NCBI RefSeq assembly: GCF_020131355.1
Contig: NZ_JAHLEL010000009.1
Location: forward strand, 1 to 64,000
DNA: 64,000 nt
Origin: Pseudonocardia sp. ICBG1293
GTDB taxonomy: Bacteria > Actinomycetota > Actinomycetes > Mycobacteriales > Pseudonocardiaceae
Reading direction: 5' to 3'
Shown here: positions 26,046 to 38,188 of the stretch, in pieces
Layout: each line of letters starts with the position of its first letter
Position numbering within the stretch: the stretch's first letter is position 1
Position numbers and translations under genes: made by a program
The notes under the pieces: model-generated
Told to the model about the DNA's origin: nothing
What the model saw: the letters and a program-made list of their open reading frames with translations, nothing else
Database searches by the model: none

Positions 26046-26869
26046 CGGCCGTCCCCGGGCGGCCCCGCGAGCCCCGCGAGGGCGAGCAGGTGGTCGCGCT
26101 CCGGGCCCTTGACCAGCGCCGCAGCCTCCACCGGGTCGGTCGGACCGGATCCGAAGGCGGGGCAGTCGGCGGCGAGCGTGCAGGCGCCGCAGGCCGGCTT
26201 GCGGGAGTGGCACACGCGGCGGCCGTGGAAGATCACGTGGTGGGACACGATCATCCAGTCCCGGCGCGGGACCAGCTCGCCGATCGCGTGCTCGACCTTG
26301 ACCGGGTCCTCCTCGATCGTCCATCCCCAGCGGCGGACCAGGCGTCCGAAATGGGTGTCCACGGTGATCCCCGGGACGTCGAACGCGTTCCCCAGGATGA
26401 CGTTCGCGGTCTTGCGGCCGATCCCGGGGAGCTTCACGAGCTCGTCCAGCGTGGACGGCAGCTCCCCACCGTGCCGCTCGACGACGGCGGCGCCCAGCCC
26501 GGTCAGCGAGGTCGCCTTGTTCCGGTAGAAGCCGGTGGGGCGGATGAGCTCCTCGAGCTCGGTCCGGTCGGCGCCCGCGTAGTCCGCCGCGGTGGGGTAC
26601 CGGGCGAACAGGGCGGGGGTGACCCGGTTGACCCGCTCGTCGGTGCACTGCGCGGACAGGATCGTCGCGACGGCCAGGTCCAGCGGGGTGGTGAAGTCCA
26701 GCTCGCAGTGCGCATGCGGGTAGGCCTGCGCCAGCGACCGGAGTATGCGGTTCACCCGGCGCGCTCGCCCGATCGGGCTCTCCCCGGCCGCGACGCGCGC
26801 GGCCAGACCGGCGGCGGCGCGGGGGGTGGGCCGCGTCGCCCGCGACGTCCGTCCGGCGGAGGTGCTCAC
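26042..26869 (-). CDS. nth: Endonuclease III
   Basis: A 275-aa bifunctional DNA glycosylase/AP lyase for oxidised pyrimidines in base excision repair. The helix-hairpin-helix [13 protein letters not shown] carries the catalytic Lys, and TVDTHFGRL carries the catalytic Asp. The 4Fe-4S cluster cysteines are present as C-x6-C-x2-C-x5-C in [17 protein letters not shown]. It starts at GTG 26869; an upstream extension of the frame is antisense to the small membrane protein and crp leader and is not real. The last 30 residues are an actinobacterial extension. Confidence 0.94.
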   Translation of the reverse strand: MSTSAGRTSRATRPTPRAAAGLAARVAAGESPIGRARRVNRILRSLAQAYPHAHCELDFTTPLDLAVATILSAQCTDERVNRVTPALFARYPTAADYAGADRTELEELIRPTGFYRNKATSLTGLGAAVVERHGGELPSTLDELVKLPGIGRKTANVILGNAFDVPGITVDTHFGRLVRRWGWTIEEDPVKVEHAIGELVPRRDWMIVSHHVIFHGRRVCHSRKPACGACTLAADCPAFGSGPTDPVEAAALVKGPERDHLLALAGLAGPPGDGR

Positions 26870-27124
26870 GTGACCGAGAGTACGGGTGGGTACCGACAGT
26901 CGTGTCACGGTGTCGCGCCGTGCACCGCTCGCCGCCGGGCGCCGTCCGGTCCGCGGGGCGCGACGCTCGACCGGTCGGCGCGCCGGTGCGTCCGACGAGC
27001 GGTGCCCGTCCCGCCCGGCGCTACGCCGAACGGGCCGCGAGGTCACGAACGCGTCACGAAGACCCCGACCCGGTGACCCCCGACCGGCCGGAGTCCGAAC
27101 CCGTACGGGAGGATCGGAGGTGCC

Positions 27125-27373
27125 ATGACTGCCTGGTTGAGCGTCCTCGTCCCGTTGCTCGTGATGTTCTTCGCGCTCGGCATGGAGCGCGTCGAGTCCC
27201 GCATGCGGGAGTCCACCGTGCGTCAGGACGAGCTGGACGAGATGCTGGAACAGCCGCGTCCGGACGAGGTCCGCGCCCTGTTCCGCTCCGGCACGGGGCG
27301 CGCGCTGGAGCTGTTCCGGCTGCGCAACCGGCGCCGTCGGGGGGCTCGTCGGAGCCAGGTCCCGTCGGCCTGA
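27125..27373 (+). CDS. Small single-pass membrane protein (Rv3675-like position)
   Basis: An 82-aa protein with one N-terminal transmembrane helix ([21 protein letters not shown]) followed by a charged cytoplasmic tail ending in an Arg-rich stretch [10 protein letters not shown]. The ATG at 27125 follows GGAGGATCGGAGG. A small membrane protein lies between nth and crp in mycobacteria, so it is likely orthologous. The function is unknown. Confidence 0.78.
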   Translation: MTAWLSVLVPLLVMFFALGMERVESRMRESTVRQDELDEMLEQPRPDEVRALFRSGTGRALELFRLRNRRRRGARRSQVPSA

Positions 27374-27384
27374 CAAGATCCCCT

Positions 27385-27407
27385 GCGGGCGCGTGACAGC
27401 GCCCCGC
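27385..27407 (+). terminator. Possible hairpin after small membrane protein gene
   Basis: GCGGGCGC (27385-27392) can pair with GCGCCCCGC (27399-27407) with one bulge and a 6-base loop, 12 bp past the stop. It is a weak call. Confidence 0.35.
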
Positions 27408-27535
27408 GACGAATCGGACCCGATCGGATGTCAATCCGATCGGGCCAGTGGTGCGCACGTGTGTGGCGAAGACCTCTACACTGACGCGCCGACGACCCGC
27501 CGTGACGATACGGCCGGTGAACGAGGAGCATTGCA

Positions 27536-28210
27536 GTGGACGAGGTTCTGATCCGGGCAGGGATCTTCCAAGGTGTGGAGCCCCAGGCCGCCGAGGCGCT
27601 GGCCGAAGCTCTGGAGGCTGCCGAGTTCTCCCGCGGGCAGGTCATCTTCTCCGAGGGTGAGCCCGGTGACCGCCTCTACATCGTGTCGGGCGGGAAGGTG
27701 AAGCTCGGCCGCAAGTCCCCCGACGGTCGGGAGAACCTGCTGATGGTGGCCGGCCCGTCGGACATGTTCGGTGAGCTGTCGATCTTCGACCCGGGCCCGC
27801 GCACGTCCTCGGCGACCGCGGTCACCGAGGTGCGCTGCTACACCATGGACCGCAGCGCGCTGCGGGAGTGGATCGGCAAGCGGCCGGAGATCGCCGAGCA
27901 GCTGCTGCGCGTGCTGGCCCGCCGGCTGCGCCGCACCAACAACATGCTCGCGGACCTGATCTTCACCGACGTGCCGGGCCGCGTGGCGAAGTCGCTGCTC
28001 CAGCTCGCGCGCCAGTTCGGCTCCCAGGAGTCGGGCCTGCTGCGGGTGACCCACGACCTCACCCAGGAGGAGATCGCCCAGCTCGTCGGCGCCTCCCGGG
28101 AGACCGTGAACAAGGCGCTCGCCGACTTCGCGCACCGTGGCTGGCTGCGGCTGGAGGGCAAGAGCGTGCTGATCCTGGAGCCGGAGCGGCTCACGCGTCG
28201 CGCACGCTAA
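27536..28210 (+). CDS. crp: Crp/Fnr-family cAMP-responsive regulator (GlxR-type)
   Basis: A 224-aa global regulator. The N-terminal cyclic-nucleotide domain has [17 protein letters not shown] and the phosphate-binding cassette [19 protein letters not shown] (Glu, Arg, and Thr/Ser positions for cAMP present). The dimer helix follows, and the C-terminal winged helix reads [24 protein letters not shown]. It is nearly collinear with mycobacterial Crp (Rv3676) and corynebacterial GlxR. The GTG at 27536 follows the Shine-Dalgarno GAGGAG. Its neighbours nth and ArsA/WhiB4/PonA2 are also conserved. Confidence 0.95.
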   Translation: MDEVLIRAGIFQGVEPQAAEALAEALEAAEFSRGQVIFSEGEPGDRLYIVSGGKVKLGRKSPDGRENLLMVAGPSDMFGELSIFDPGPRTSSATAVTEVRCYTMDRSALREWIGKRPEIAEQLLRVLARRLRRTNNMLADLIFTDVPGRVAKSLLQLARQFGSQESGLLRVTHDLTQEEIAQLVGASRETVNKALADFAHRGWLRLEGKSVLILEPERLTRRAR

Positions 28211-28250
28211 TCCTCTGGTACGGCCGTCCCAGAGCGTGTGATGCTGGGGT

Positions 28251-29513
28251 GTGCCCGCCGCCCTGTCCGACTACCGCGCCGCCCTGGGGACCCCCGGGGC
28301 GGCCGCGCCGGTCTGTGCCTCCGTCCTCGGTCGTTTCCCGATCGCGATGCACAGCCTCGCCACCCTGCTCTACGTCCGTGAGGTCCACGGCTCCTACGCC
28401 GTCGCCGGCGCCGTCTCGGCGGCCCTGCTGGTCGGGACCGCGGTCGGCACCGTCGTGCAGGGGCGGCTGCTCGACCGGCTGGGTGCGACCCGGCCGATGC
28501 TGGTGCTCGTCGCGGTCTACCTGCTCTGCGTCACCGGGCTGGTCCTGAGCATCGAGTCCCGGGCCGCGCTGCCGCTCACCGTCGCGGTCGCCGTGGTGAC
28601 CGGGCTCGCGACGCCGGCGTTCGAGGGGTCGTCGCGGGCACTGTGGTCGGACCTGACCCCGCCCGGGCCGCGTCGCGAGGCCGCCTACACCTACGAGGCG
28701 ATCAGCCTCGAGATCTTCTTCATCATGGGTCCCGCGCTGGCCGCGGTGCTGGTGGTGGCGACGCCGTGGCCGGGCACCGCGCTGGTCGTCGCGGCGACCG
28801 CCGAGATCGTCGGCACCACCTGGTTCGCGCTCACCGCCGCCGTCCGCCGCCGCTCGGCCCGCATCCGCGCCGAGCGTGCCGACGGGTCGCTGCCGGTCGA
28901 GGCCGGGCTGCTCGGGGTGTTCCGCCGCCCCGGGCTGCGGACGGTGGCGCTGGCCTCGCTCGGGTTCGGGCTGGTGGCGGGGACCGCCGAGGTCGGCGTG
29001 ATCGCCGCGACCGCGTTCGCCGGCTCGCCCGCCGCCGGCGGTGTCCTGCTCTCGCTCTGGTCGGTGGTCTCGGTGCTGACCGGGGTGCTCTACGGGATGC
29101 GGCCCTGGCCGCGGCCGCTGCACCTGCGGCTGCCGGTCCTGCTCGCCGGGTTCGCCGTCCTGGTGACGGCGATGGGGCTGGTCTCCCCGCTCGGCTCGCT
29201 GGTGCTGCTGGCCGTGGTGATGATGGTGGCCGGCGCCCTGATCACCCCGCAGGTCACCGCGCACTCCCTCGGCGTCGAGCAGACCGCTCCGGCCGGGTCG
29301 GCGACCGAGGCGTTCAACTGGATGGTGATGGCCGCGGTGCTCGGTGTCTCCGCCGGGCAGGCCCTGTCCGGCGCCATGATCGACCTGGTCGGACCGGGCG
29401 GGTACGCGGCGGGCGGCGCACTGGGGCTGCTGGTCGCGGGGCTGCTGTGGCTGCGTCGGGGCTCGGTCGCCGACACCGAGCCCCGCGTCGCGACGGCCGG
29501 GAGCCCGGCGTGA
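28251..29513 (+). CDS. MFS transporter
   Basis: A 420-aa integral membrane protein with 12 hydrophobic segments. The motif A region reads GRLLDRLGATRPML after TM2, and a central charged loop RRRSARIRAERADG divides the halves. It is probably a drug or sugar efflux-type MFS protein; the substrate is unknown. It starts at GTG 28251, 40 bp after crp. Its stop overlaps the HD-protein start by 4 bases (GTGA), so these two form an operon. Confidence 0.83.
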   Translation: MPAALSDYRAALGTPGAAAPVCASVLGRFPIAMHSLATLLYVREVHGSYAVAGAVSAALLVGTAVGTVVQGRLLDRLGATRPMLVLVAVYLLCVTGLVLSIESRAALPLTVAVAVVTGLATPAFEGSSRALWSDLTPPGPRREAAYTYEAISLEIFFIMGPALAAVLVVATPWPGTALVVAATAEIVGTTWFALTAAVRRRSARIRAERADGSLPVEAGLLGVFRRPGLRTVALASLGFGLVAGTAEVGVIAATAFAGSPAAGGVLLSLWSVVSVLTGVLYGMRPWPRPLHLRLPVLLAGFAVLVTAMGLVSPLGSLVLLAVVMMVAGALITPQVTAHSLGVEQTAPAGSATEAFNWMVMAAVLGVSAGQALSGAMIDLVGPGGYAAGGALGLLVAGLLWLRRGSVADTEPRVATAGSPA

Positions 29514-30202
29514 GCGAGGCGGGGGAGCTGCGGCGGCTGCGCGACGTCGTCGCCGGCGACATGGCCGGTGCGGACGTCGCACACGATCTCGGGCACCTCG
29601 ACCGGGTCGCCGGGCTGTCGGCCCGGCTCGCGGTGCGCGAGGGCCTGGACGGCTTCGTCGCCGCCGTCGCCGCGTACGTGCACGACCACCACCGGGCCGC
29701 CGAGGCCCGGCTGGGCCGCGTCGTCGCACCCGCGGAGGTCCGCGACGACGCCCGGGACGCGCTGCGTCGCGGCGGGGTCGCCGAGCAGCTGTGGGACCCG
29801 GTGCTCGACGCCGTCGAGGCCACCGGCCGCTACTCGTTCTCCGAGACGGCCACGGCACCCACCGCGGACCGGTTCGCCGCCTGCCTGCACGACGCGGACA
29901 TGCTCGACGCGATGGGCGCCACCGGCATCGCCCGCGCGTTCGCCTACGGCGGGGCCATCGGCGAGCCCCTGTGGGACCCGGCCGCGGGCGTCGCGGCCGG
30001 TGGCTACCGGTCCGGGCCGACCGGCTCGGTCGTCGCCCACTTCCACGAGAAGCTGCTCCGGCTGCGCGGCGAGCTGCGCACCGCCGCCGGCCGGGAGATG
30101 GGCGAGCGGCGGCACGCGGCGCTGGAGGAGTTCCTGCGCCGGTTCCGCGAGGAGTGGCTCGACGCGCACGGCGCCGCCGCCGGCGCCCCGCCCGGGGTCT
30201 AG
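29510..30202 (+). CDS. HD-domain phosphohydrolase-like protein
   Basis: A 230-aa protein with the HD-superfamily metal motif. The first His is in AHDLGHLDRV, the HD pair in AAYVHDHHRA, and the later LHDADMLDAMGATGIARAF is characteristic of YedJ-type HD proteins, as is a C-terminal helix HFHEKLLRLRGEL. The likely activity is nucleotide or phosphate-ester hydrolysis, but the substrate is unknown. It is translationally coupled to the preceding MFS gene, and its 3' end overlaps the convergent ABC ATPase gene by 4 bp. Confidence 0.82.
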   Translation: MSEAGELRRLRDVVAGDMAGADVAHDLGHLDRVAGLSARLAVREGLDGFVAAVAAYVHDHHRAAEARLGRVVAPAEVRDDARDALRRGGVAEQLWDPVLDAVEATGRYSFSETATAPTADRFAACLHDADMLDAMGATGIARAFAYGGAIGEPLWDPAAGVAAGGYRSGPTGSVVAHFHEKLLRLRGELRTAAGREMGERRHAALEEFLRRFREEWLDAHGAAAGAPPGV

Positions 30203-30951
30203 ATCGGGTCGAGGATCCGCTTCAGGAACTGCCGGGTGCGGGGTTGCGCGGGCTCGACCAGCACCTGCGACGGCGGACCGGACTCCGCCACCACGCCGCC
30301 GTCGACGAACAGGACCTGGTCGGCCACCTGCTGGGCGAAGCGGATCTCGTGGGTGACGATCACCATCGTGCGGCCCGCCGTGGCCAGGTCCTTGATCACC
30401 CGCAGGACGTCCCCGACGAGCTCGGGGTCCAGCGCGGAGGTGGGCTCGTCGAACAGCATCAGCTGCGGGTCGAGGGCCAGCGCGCGGGCGATCCCGACAC
30501 GCTGCTGCTGACCCCCCGAGAGCTGGTACGGGTACTGGTCGGACTTCTCGGCCAGCCCCACCTGGTCCAGCAGCCGCCGGGCGTCCGCGGTCGCCTCGGC
30601 CCGGGGCCGCTTCTGCACCACCACCGGCCCCTCGATGACGTTCTCCAGCACGGTGCGGTGCGGGAACAGGTTGTGCGACTGGAACACCATCGCGGTGCGG
30701 GACCGGAACCGGGCCAGCGTGGACCGGTCGACGGGGGCGCCGAAGTCGACCGCCAGGTCGCCGATCGTGATGACACCCGCGTCGGCCCGGTCCAGCGCGT
30801 TCAGCGTGCGCAGCACCGTCGTCTTGCCGGACCCGGACGGTCCGATCACCGCGGTGACGGTGCCGGCCGGGACGTCGAACCCGATGTCGCGCAGGACCTC
30901 CAGCGTCCCGAAGGACTTGCGCAGGCCCCGGACGGTCAGCAGGTCGCTCAT
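30199..30951 (-). CDS. Amino-acid ABC transporter ATP-binding protein
   Basis: A 250-aa ATPase with Walker A GPSGSGKT, Q-loop VFQSHNLFPH, signature LSGGQQQR, Walker B LMLFDEP, and H-loop VTHE. The Q-loop plus the PYQLSGGQQQRVGIARAL segment is typical of polar-amino-acid importers (HisP/GlnQ type). The ATG at 30951 overlaps the permease stop. It completes a three-gene importer with the permease and binding protein. Confidence 0.93.
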   Translation of the reverse strand: MSDLLTVRGLRKSFGTLEVLRDIGFDVPAGTVTAVIGPSGSGKTTVLRTLNALDRADAGVITIGDLAVDFGAPVDRSTLARFRSRTAMVFQSHNLFPHRTVLENVIEGPVVVQKRPRAEATADARRLLDQVGLAEKSDQYPYQLSGGQQQRVGIARALALDPQLMLFDEPTSALDPELVGDVLRVIKDLATAGRTMVIVTHEIRFAQQVADQVLFVDGGVVAESGPPSQVLVEPAQPRTRQFLKRILDPI

Positions 30952-31616
30952 CGCGCCACGTACCTCTCCAGCCGCGTCTCCACCCGTACCTGCACGGACG
31001 AGAGGATCAGGCAGACGATCCAGTAGTACACCGCGGCCACGCCGTAGAGGGCGAAGAAGTCGAACGTCGGCGCCGCGGCCAGCTGGGCGACCCGTAGCAG
31101 CTCGGTCACCAGGATGGTCGAGGCCAGCGAGGTGTCCTTCACCAGCGAGATCAGCGTGTTCGACAACGGGGGGACGGCGGTGCGCGCGGCCTGGGGGAGG
31201 ATCACCCGGCGCAACGTCGTCGGATACCCCATGCCGATGGTCTGCGCGGCCTCCCACTGTCCCTTCGGGATGGACAGGATCGCCGCCCGGATGACCTCGG
31301 CCGCGTAGCCGCCGACGTTGAGGCTGAACGCGATCACCGCCGACGGGAACGGGTCGATCACCAGCCCGAGCTGCGGCAGCGCGTAGAACACGATGAACAG
31401 CTGCACCAGCAGCGGGGTGCCGCGGATGACCGAGATGTAGACGCGGGCCAGCCACGACAGCGGCGTGATCGAGGAGATGCGGGCCAGTGCCAGCAGCAGC
31501 GCCAGCACCAGCCCGATCACGAAGCTGATCGCCGTCAGCGGGATGGTCATCGTGACCGTCGCCTTCAGCATCGGCCACAGGTTGCGGCCGATCAGCTCCC
31601 AGGTGGCGGGATCCAT
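30948..31616 (-). CDS. Amino-acid ABC transporter permease
   Basis: A 222-aa HisM/GlnP-type permease with about five membrane segments. The EAA loop that contacts the ATPase is clear: EAAQTIGMGYPTTLRRVILPQAAR. YISVIRGTPLLVQLF is the family N-terminal motif. It begins directly next to the stop of the binding-protein gene and overlaps the ATPase start, so all three are translationally coupled. Confidence 0.93.
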   Translation of the reverse strand: MDPATWELIGRNLWPMLKATVTMTIPLTAISFVIGLVLALLLALARISSITPLSWLARVYISVIRGTPLLVQLFIVFYALPQLGLVIDPFPSAVIAFSLNVGGYAAEVIRAAILSIPKGQWEAAQTIGMGYPTTLRRVILPQAARTAVPPLSNTLISLVKDTSLASTILVTELLRVAQLAAAPTFDFFALYGVAAVYYWIVCLILSSVQVRVETRLERYVAR

Positions 31617-32369
31617 CTACTTCCCGCTGACGTCCGAGCCGAAGTACTTCTCGGACAGCTGCGCCAGGGTGCCGTCGGTCCGCAGCTCGGCCAGCGCCCG
31701 GTCCACGTCGGGCATCAGGCCGCTGTCCTTGCGGGCGGCGAAGGCCTGCTCGCTCGTGTCCCCGGTGGTGCCGGCGACCTTCACGCCCCTGTCGCCGGTC
31801 GTCTTCTCGTACTCGCCGACGGCGAGGGTGTCGTTGACGGTGGCGTCGACCCGGCCGTCCTTGAGGAGCTGCACGGCCTGCACGAAGCCCTCGACGGCCT
31901 CGACGTTCGCGCCGGCCCCGCGGGCGACCTCGGCCCAGTTGCTGGTCGCGGACTGCGCGGTGGTGCGGCCCCGCAGGTCGGCGAGGGTCCGGACGGCGGT
32001 GTCGTCGGCGCGGGTGACGATCACACCCTCGGACACGGTGTAGGGGGTCGAGAGGTCGTACTTCGCCCTCCGCTCGTCGTTGATCGTGACCTGGTTGGCG
32101 ACGAGGTCGATCCGCTGCGACTCGAGCGCGGCGAAGATCGAGTCCCACGGGGTCTGGACGAACTCGACCTCCTTGCCCAGCTTGGCGCCGACCGCGCGGG
32201 CCACCTCGACGTCGTAGCCGGTCAGCTCGCCGTCGGGACCCTGGAAGCTGAACGGGCTGTAGGTCCCCTCGGTGCCGATGCGCAGCGTGTCGGCCCCACC
32301 GCTGCTGCAGCCGACGAGGGTGGTGAGGGCCAGCAGCGCGGTGGCCACGGCCAGGATCGTGCGGCGCAC
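31617..32369 (-). CDS. Substrate-binding lipoprotein of amino-acid ABC importer
   Basis: A 250-aa lipoprotein with signal peptide and lipobox LVGC (Cys about residue 21). The mature SBP_bac_3 fold shows IGTEGTYSPFSFQGPDGELTGYDVEVA, FVQTPWDSIFAALESQRIDLV, and PYTVSEGVIVTR. The TGYDVEVA and NDERRAKYDLS pattern resembles cystine/arginine-type binding proteins; specificity is inference. It starts at GTG 32369 behind AAGGAGA. It is the first gene of the importer operon. Confidence 0.92.
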   Translation of the reverse strand: MRRTILAVATALLALTTLVGCSSGGADTLRIGTEGTYSPFSFQGPDGELTGYDVEVARAVGAKLGKEVEFVQTPWDSIFAALESQRIDLVANQVTINDERRAKYDLSTPYTVSEGVIVTRADDTAVRTLADLRGRTTAQSATSNWAEVARGAGANVEAVEGFVQAVQLLKDGRVDATVNDTLAVGEYEKTTGDRGVKVAGTTGDTSEQAFAARKDSGLMPDVDRALAELRTDGTLAQLSEKYFGSDVSGK

Positions 32370-32478
32370 GGGGGTCTCCTTCTCCGGTGGTGCGGAAGGA
32401 CGGATCGCGTCGCCCCGCGAGATCGAGGGGACCCTAGGCCAGTCGCCGCAACCGGTTCAACGCACCGCGCGGAACCGC

Positions 32479-33267
32479 TCACCCACGGAGATGGTCGAGC
32501 TGGGCGTGTACGGACAGCTCGGCGGCGTCCCACAGCGAGGTGTCGACGTCGGCGTAGACGACCTCGACGACGTCGCGGGCCGACGCGTCCGGCCCGAGCT
32601 GCTCCAGTGCCGCCCGGACCTGCCCCAACCGCTGTTCGCGATGCGCGAGGTAGTGCCGCGCGGTCTCGGCGGCGTCCGGGAGCTCGGGCCCGTGGCCGGG
32701 CAGGACCGGCGTGCCCGCGGGGAGCTCCGCGATCCGGCGCAGCGAGTCCAGATAGGGCCCGAGGGTGCCGTCGGGGTGGGCGATGACGGTGGTCCCGCGG
32801 CCCAGGACGGTGTCGCCGGAGAGCAGCGCGACGCCGTCGGCGCCGGGGCCGCGCAGCAGCAGCGAGACCGAGTCCGAGGTGTGGCCGGGGGTGGTCAGCA
32901 CCTCCAGCTCGACCCCGCCCCCGACGACGACGACGCCGTCGAGCAACGGGGTCGTGCCCGACGCCAGCGACGGGTCCGCGGCGAACACGGGCGCACCGGT
33001 CAGCTCGACGAACCGGCCGATCCCGCCGGCGTGGTCGTGGTGGCGGTGGGTCAGGACCACCGCGGTCACCGGCGGCCCGTCGGCCAGTGCCTCCAGGTGG
33101 GTGCCGTCGTCCTCACCCGGGTCGACGACGACCCGGTCGTGCGCGTCCGGTGCGGCCAGTACCCAGGTGTTGGTGCCCTCCAGCGTCATCGGGCCGGGGT
33201 TGTCCTGCAGCAGCACCGACGCCAGCGGGTGCGCGGCGCGCAGGGCGCCGTAGAGCGGATGGCTCAC
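32479..33267 (-). CDS. MBL-fold hydrolase (LACTB2-like)
   Basis: A 262-aa metallo-beta-lactamase-fold protein. THRHHDHAGG gives HxHxDH, with further metal ligands in TPGHTSDS, LSGDTVLG, and PGHGPEL. The N-terminal NPGPMTLEGTNTWVL and the C-terminal winged-helix-like region match the LACTB2/Rv3677c type, often ribonuclease-like or hydroxyacyl-glutathione-hydrolase-like. The GTG overlaps the NUDIX stop (GTGA), so the two are co-expressed. In mycobacteria the homologue is the neighbour of crp. Confidence 0.87.
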   Translation of the reverse strand: MSHPLYGALRAAHPLASVLLQDNPGPMTLEGTNTWVLAAPDAHDRVVVDPGEDDGTHLEALADGPPVTAVVLTHRHHDHAGGIGRFVELTGAPVFAADPSLASGTTPLLDGVVVVGGGVELEVLTTPGHTSDSVSLLLRGPGADGVALLSGDTVLGRGTTVIAHPDGTLGPYLDSLRRIAELPAGTPVLPGHGPELPDAAETARHYLAHREQRLGQVRAALEQLGPDASARDVVEVVYADVDTSLWDAAELSVHAQLDHLRG

Positions 33268-34067
33268 CGGGTCGTCTCCTCGTAGATCCAGTCGGGGTCG
33301 CCGGGCAGGGTGATCGTGACCATCCGCCCCTCGCGCCGCACGTCGGGGGTGATCGGCTCGATGTCCCGCGCCGCCGCGGCGGCCAGCACGTCGGCCGCGG
33401 TGTCGTGCCGGGCCAGCTCCTGCAGGGTCCGCAGGGTGGGCGGCATGAGCTGCAGCTCGTCCCCGGCGTGCCCGCTCAGGGCCTCGGCCGGGGTCCACCA
33501 GCGGGCCTCGACGGCCTCGGTGGTGGCGTCGTCGGCGACCTGGCCGTCCGGCACACGGGCGACGAGGAACGCGGTGTCGTAGCGCTGCGGGTTGCGCGGC
33601 GGGGTGATCCAGCGCGACCACGGGACCAGCAGGTCCGCGCGCAGCTCCAGGTCGTGGGCCGCGAGCAGCTCCGGCAGGGTGGTGCGGTGGGCGACGAGGT
33701 CGTCCCGCCAGGCCGCGGCGCCGGCCACCGGTCCGGGCTCGGTACCGGCGGGGGCGGCCAGCAGCACGCCGCACTCCTCGAAGGTCTCGCGCACGGCGGC
33801 GGTCACCAGGGCGGCGGCCAGGTCGGCGGGCTGACCCAGCCGGGCGCCGAACCGCTCGGGCCCCGGCCCGCGCCAGCGCGCGGGATCCGGCTCGTCACCG
33901 GCGGAGACGCTCCCGCCGGGGAACACGGTCATGCCACCGGCGAACGCCATCCCGGCCACCCGGCGCTGCAGGAAGACCTGCAGGCCGCCGTCCGGCTCGT
34001 CGCGGACCAGCAGGACCGTCGCGGCGGCCCTCGGCTCGACCGGCTGCGCCGCCGGATCATCGCTCAT
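33264..34067 (-). CDS. NUDIX hydrolase
   Basis: A 267-aa protein. FAGGMTVFPGGSVS and the helix AAVRETFEECGVLL represent a long-loop Nudix box (RExxEECG), typical of the NUDT19-like/Rv-type hydrolases possibly acting on CoA derivatives. The substrate is unknown. The ATG at 34067 gives MSDDPAAQPVEPRAAATVLLVRD. It is the first gene of a two-gene operon with the MBL hydrolase, and divergent from the Gfo/Idh gene. Confidence 0.83.
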   Translation of the reverse strand: MSDDPAAQPVEPRAAATVLLVRDEPDGGLQVFLQRRVAGMAFAGGMTVFPGGSVSAGDEPDPARWRGPGPERFGARLGQPADLAAALVTAAVRETFEECGVLLAAPAGTEPGPVAGAAAWRDDLVAHRTTLPELLAAHDLELRADLLVPWSRWITPPRNPQRYDTAFLVARVPDGQVADDATTEAVEARWWTPAEALSGHAGDELQLMPPTLRTLQELARHDTAADVLAAAAARDIEPITPDVRREGRMVTITLPGDPDWIYEETTR

Positions 34068-34119
34068 GGCCGCCGACCCTAGGTCATGATCGGGGCCGGT
34101 CGGCGGTGAGAATGCCCGC

Positions 34120-35013
34120 ATGCGTATCGGACTGCTCGGCGCCGGACCGTGGGCGCGTCAGGTGCACGCCCCCGCCATCGCGGCGCATCCCCGCTGGTCG
34201 GCGGCCGGGGTGTGGGCACGACGGCCGGACGCGGCCGCCGAGGTCGCCGCGGTCTCCGGTGGCCCGGTGCACGCCTCGCTCGACGATCTGATCGACGCCT
34301 GCGACGCCGTCGCGTTCGCCGTCCCGCCCGCGGTCCAGGCGGAGCTGCTGGAGCGGGTGGTGGGTGCCGGCAAGCACGTGGTGCTGGAGAAGCCGCTGGC
34401 CGCGGACCTGCCCGCCGCGCAACGGGCCGCCGACGCGGTCGCGGCCTCCGGTGTCCGGTCGGCGACGATGCTGACCCTGCGCTTCGACCCGGCCATCCGG
34501 GCGTGGCTCGACGCGGTCCCGGCGGGTGCCGGTGGGCCCGGGACGACCGCGACCGCCCGCTGGCTGTCCGGGGCGCTGCTCGGCGGGCCGTTCGCGGCGT
34601 CGTCGTGGCGGGCCGAGCACGGGGCGCTGCTCGACGTCGGCCCGCACGTGGTGGACCTGCTGGACGCGGCACTGGGCCCGGTCGTGGACGTCGACCACGC
34701 CCACCGCGACGAGCCCGACCTGTGGCGGATCGGCCTCGTCCACGACGGCGGCGCCCGCAGCTCGGTGGTGCTCTCGCTGCGCGTCCCGGTGGACCCGACG
34801 GAGTTCGAGGTGGCGCTGGTCGGCGGGCTCGGTGCCGACGGCCGCGGCCGCTACGTGCTCGACCGTCGCCCGGCCGACGCGGTCGCCTGCTTCGGCGCGC
34901 TGCTCGACGACCTCGCCGAGGCGATCGGCTCCGGTGCCGATCTCCCGGTGGACGCGGCCCGCGCGCTGCACCTGCAGCGGGTGATCGACCGGATCGCCCA
35001 GGCGGTCGGCTGA
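34120..35013 (+). CDS. Gfo/Idh/MocA family oxidoreductase
   Basis: A 297-aa protein with an N-terminal NAD(P)-binding Rossmann domain (LLGAGPWARQVHAPAI). The family motif GAGKHVVLEKPLA contains the conserved EKP, and the C-terminal substrate domain includes LLDVGPHVVDLLDAALG, where the GPH His is the usual catalytic position. It probably oxidises or reduces a sugar-like polyol. It is about 40 residues shorter than typical members. The ATG at 34120 is 52 bp from the divergent NUDIX gene. Confidence 0.85.
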   Translation: MRIGLLGAGPWARQVHAPAIAAHPRWSAAGVWARRPDAAAEVAAVSGGPVHASLDDLIDACDAVAFAVPPAVQAELLERVVGAGKHVVLEKPLAADLPAAQRAADAVAASGVRSATMLTLRFDPAIRAWLDAVPAGAGGPGTTATARWLSGALLGGPFAASSWRAEHGALLDVGPHVVDLLDAALGPVVDVDHAHRDEPDLWRIGLVHDGGARSSVVLSLRVPVDPTEFEVALVGGLGADGRGRYVLDRRPADAVACFGALLDDLAEAIGSGADLPVDAARALHLQRVIDRIAQAVG

Positions 35014-35046
35014 GGGACCGCTCCCCGCCGGGGCCCGGCCCGGCCG

Positions 35047-38166
<3,120 letters not shown>

Positions 38167-38188
38167 GGGCCTCCTTCGCGGTCCCGCG

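Noticed and set aside
27440..27535. Crp self-binding site (TGTGA-N6-TCACA) upstream of crp
   Set aside because: Only a partial half-site GTGTGG with badly spaced ACAC is present; it does not meet the consensus.
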